Part shown: positions 63,946 through 64,000 of the stretch, one piece after another
Layout of the letters: each line of letters opens with the position of its first letter
Numbering within the stretch: position 1 is the stretch's first letter
Source: UBA7236 sp964463165
GTDB taxonomy: Bacteria > Bacteroidota > Bacteroidia > Chitinophagales > BACL12
Length of the DNA: 64,000 nucleotides
Reading direction: 5' to 3'
Assembly (NCBI GenBank): GCA_964463165.1
Contig: CAYXBK010000012.1
Span: 83,531-147,530 of the forward strand
Notes under the pieces: generated by a model
Database searches by the model: none
Seen by the model: the letters and a program-made list of their open reading frames with translations, nothing else
Told to the model about the DNA's origin: nothing
Translations under genes and position numbers: made by a program

Positions 63946-63962
63946 GTGATCCCGCTGGGACT
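63946..63962. repeat. attR-type site at the tRNA-Lys 3' end
   Basis: GTGATCCCGCTGGGACT, identical to 40663-40679, covers the tRNA T-stem end and acceptor 3' strand. Past this point the sequence continues into the tRNA T-loop (TCGAAC), which the left copy lacks. Confidence 0.9.
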
Positions 63963-64000
63963 CGAACCCAGGACCACTACATTAAAAGTGTAATGCTCTA
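63947..64000 (-). tRNA. tRNA-Lys (anticodon UUU), 5' part beyond the window
   Basis: On the minus strand the sequence reads through the D-arm 3' side (GAGC), anticodon stem TTACA/TGTAG with loop CTTTTAA (anticodon TTT), a five-base variable loop, T-arm CTGGG TTCGAGT CCCAG and the acceptor 3' strand CGGGATC. A is the discriminator and no CCA is encoded. The 5' acceptor and D-stem lie outside the window. Confidence 0.92.

Larger units (their letters stand above)
40663..63962. mobile_element. Integrated defence island at tRNA-Lys, about 23.3 kb
   Basis: The element is bounded by 17-bp direct repeats of the tRNA-Lys 3' end. It carries a complete tyrosine recombinase just inside the left border and tandem ATGTTTACCC boxes inside both borders. 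The backbone also has a small HTH protein and a VapE-type primase-helicase. Cargo comprises an AbiE-type pair with an unknown third gene, an eight-gene operon built around a type III restriction system, and several other defence-like genes. No relaxase, type IV secretion, capsid, terminase or portal gene is visible. The content looks AT-richer than the chromosome to the left, though I have not computed it. Some cargo may have come by earlier separate insertions. Confidence 0.88.

Noticed and set aside
40663..63962. Integrative conjugative element
   Set aside because: I found no relaxase, coupling protein, TraG-type ATPase or other transfer gene between the borders.

Overview
The window comes from a member of the Bacteroidota, probably class Bacteroidia; I cannot place it lower. 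The evidence is four secreted proteins ending in type IX secretion (T9SS) sorting domains, a PorE-like OmpA/beta-propeller lipoprotein, SprB-like repeat segments, LytS/LytTR signalling with a Reg_prop sensor, a Bacteroides-type tyrosine recombinase, and AT-rich leaders without Shine-Dalgarno sequences. It appears to be a draft assembly: a 100-base run of N sits at 4065-4164 inside a heptamer tandem repeat.

Positions 1 to about 40,600 look like ordinary chromosome. They carry hydrolases, a VOC protein, an SDR, a GNAT and a very large PIG-L deacetylase. A sodium/solute symporter follows, with a previously easy-to-miss 34-residue membrane peptide in front of it. Next come thyA and folA, an MFS transporter, a two-component pair, proS, a UbiD decarboxylase and a sterol-desaturase-type enzyme. 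The 18-40 kb stretch is rich in envelope and T9SS-related genes: S41 proteases, two paralogous PQQ-type sugar dehydrogenases, OmpA proteins, beta-barrels and a Tyr/Gly-rich lipoprotein. Intergenic spaces hold a striking set of degenerate 7- or 8-base tandem arrays. Each has its own motif, and several form inverted pairs next to gene 3' ends.

Positions 40,663-63,962 are a roughly 23.3 kb integrated element inserted into the 3' end of a tRNA-Lys(UUU) gene, whose body runs off the right edge of the window. A 17-bp direct repeat of the tRNA 3' end marks both borders. Tandem ATGTTTACCC boxes lie just inside each border and are likely integrase arm sites. The element brings its own hairpin terminator for the tRNA, while the presumed original terminator is left beyond the far border. 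The backbone is a tyrosine integrase, a small HTH protein and a VapE/VirE-type primase-helicase. No relaxase, conjugation, capsid or packaging gene is visible, so the element resembles a satellite or mobilisable defence island.

The cargo is mostly defence-like. An AbiEi/AbiEii pair is followed by an unrecognised 671-residue protein, with an inverted repeat over the likely promoter. Then comes an apparent eight-gene operon (48,593-59,928): XRE controller, SNF2/RapA-like helicase, DUF262-DUF1524 (GmrSD-like) protein, type III Mod, type III Res, RNase H-fold-like protein, Ser/Thr kinase and a zinc-ribbon protein. Most gene borders overlap or are only a few bases apart. This combination matches no named system that I recognise and is the main candidate for an undescribed system. 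Further right are a small minus-strand pair (one membrane peptide), a protein with a HEPN-like RX4H motif, a DUF2971 protein and a protein with a C-terminal PD-(D/E)XK-like core.
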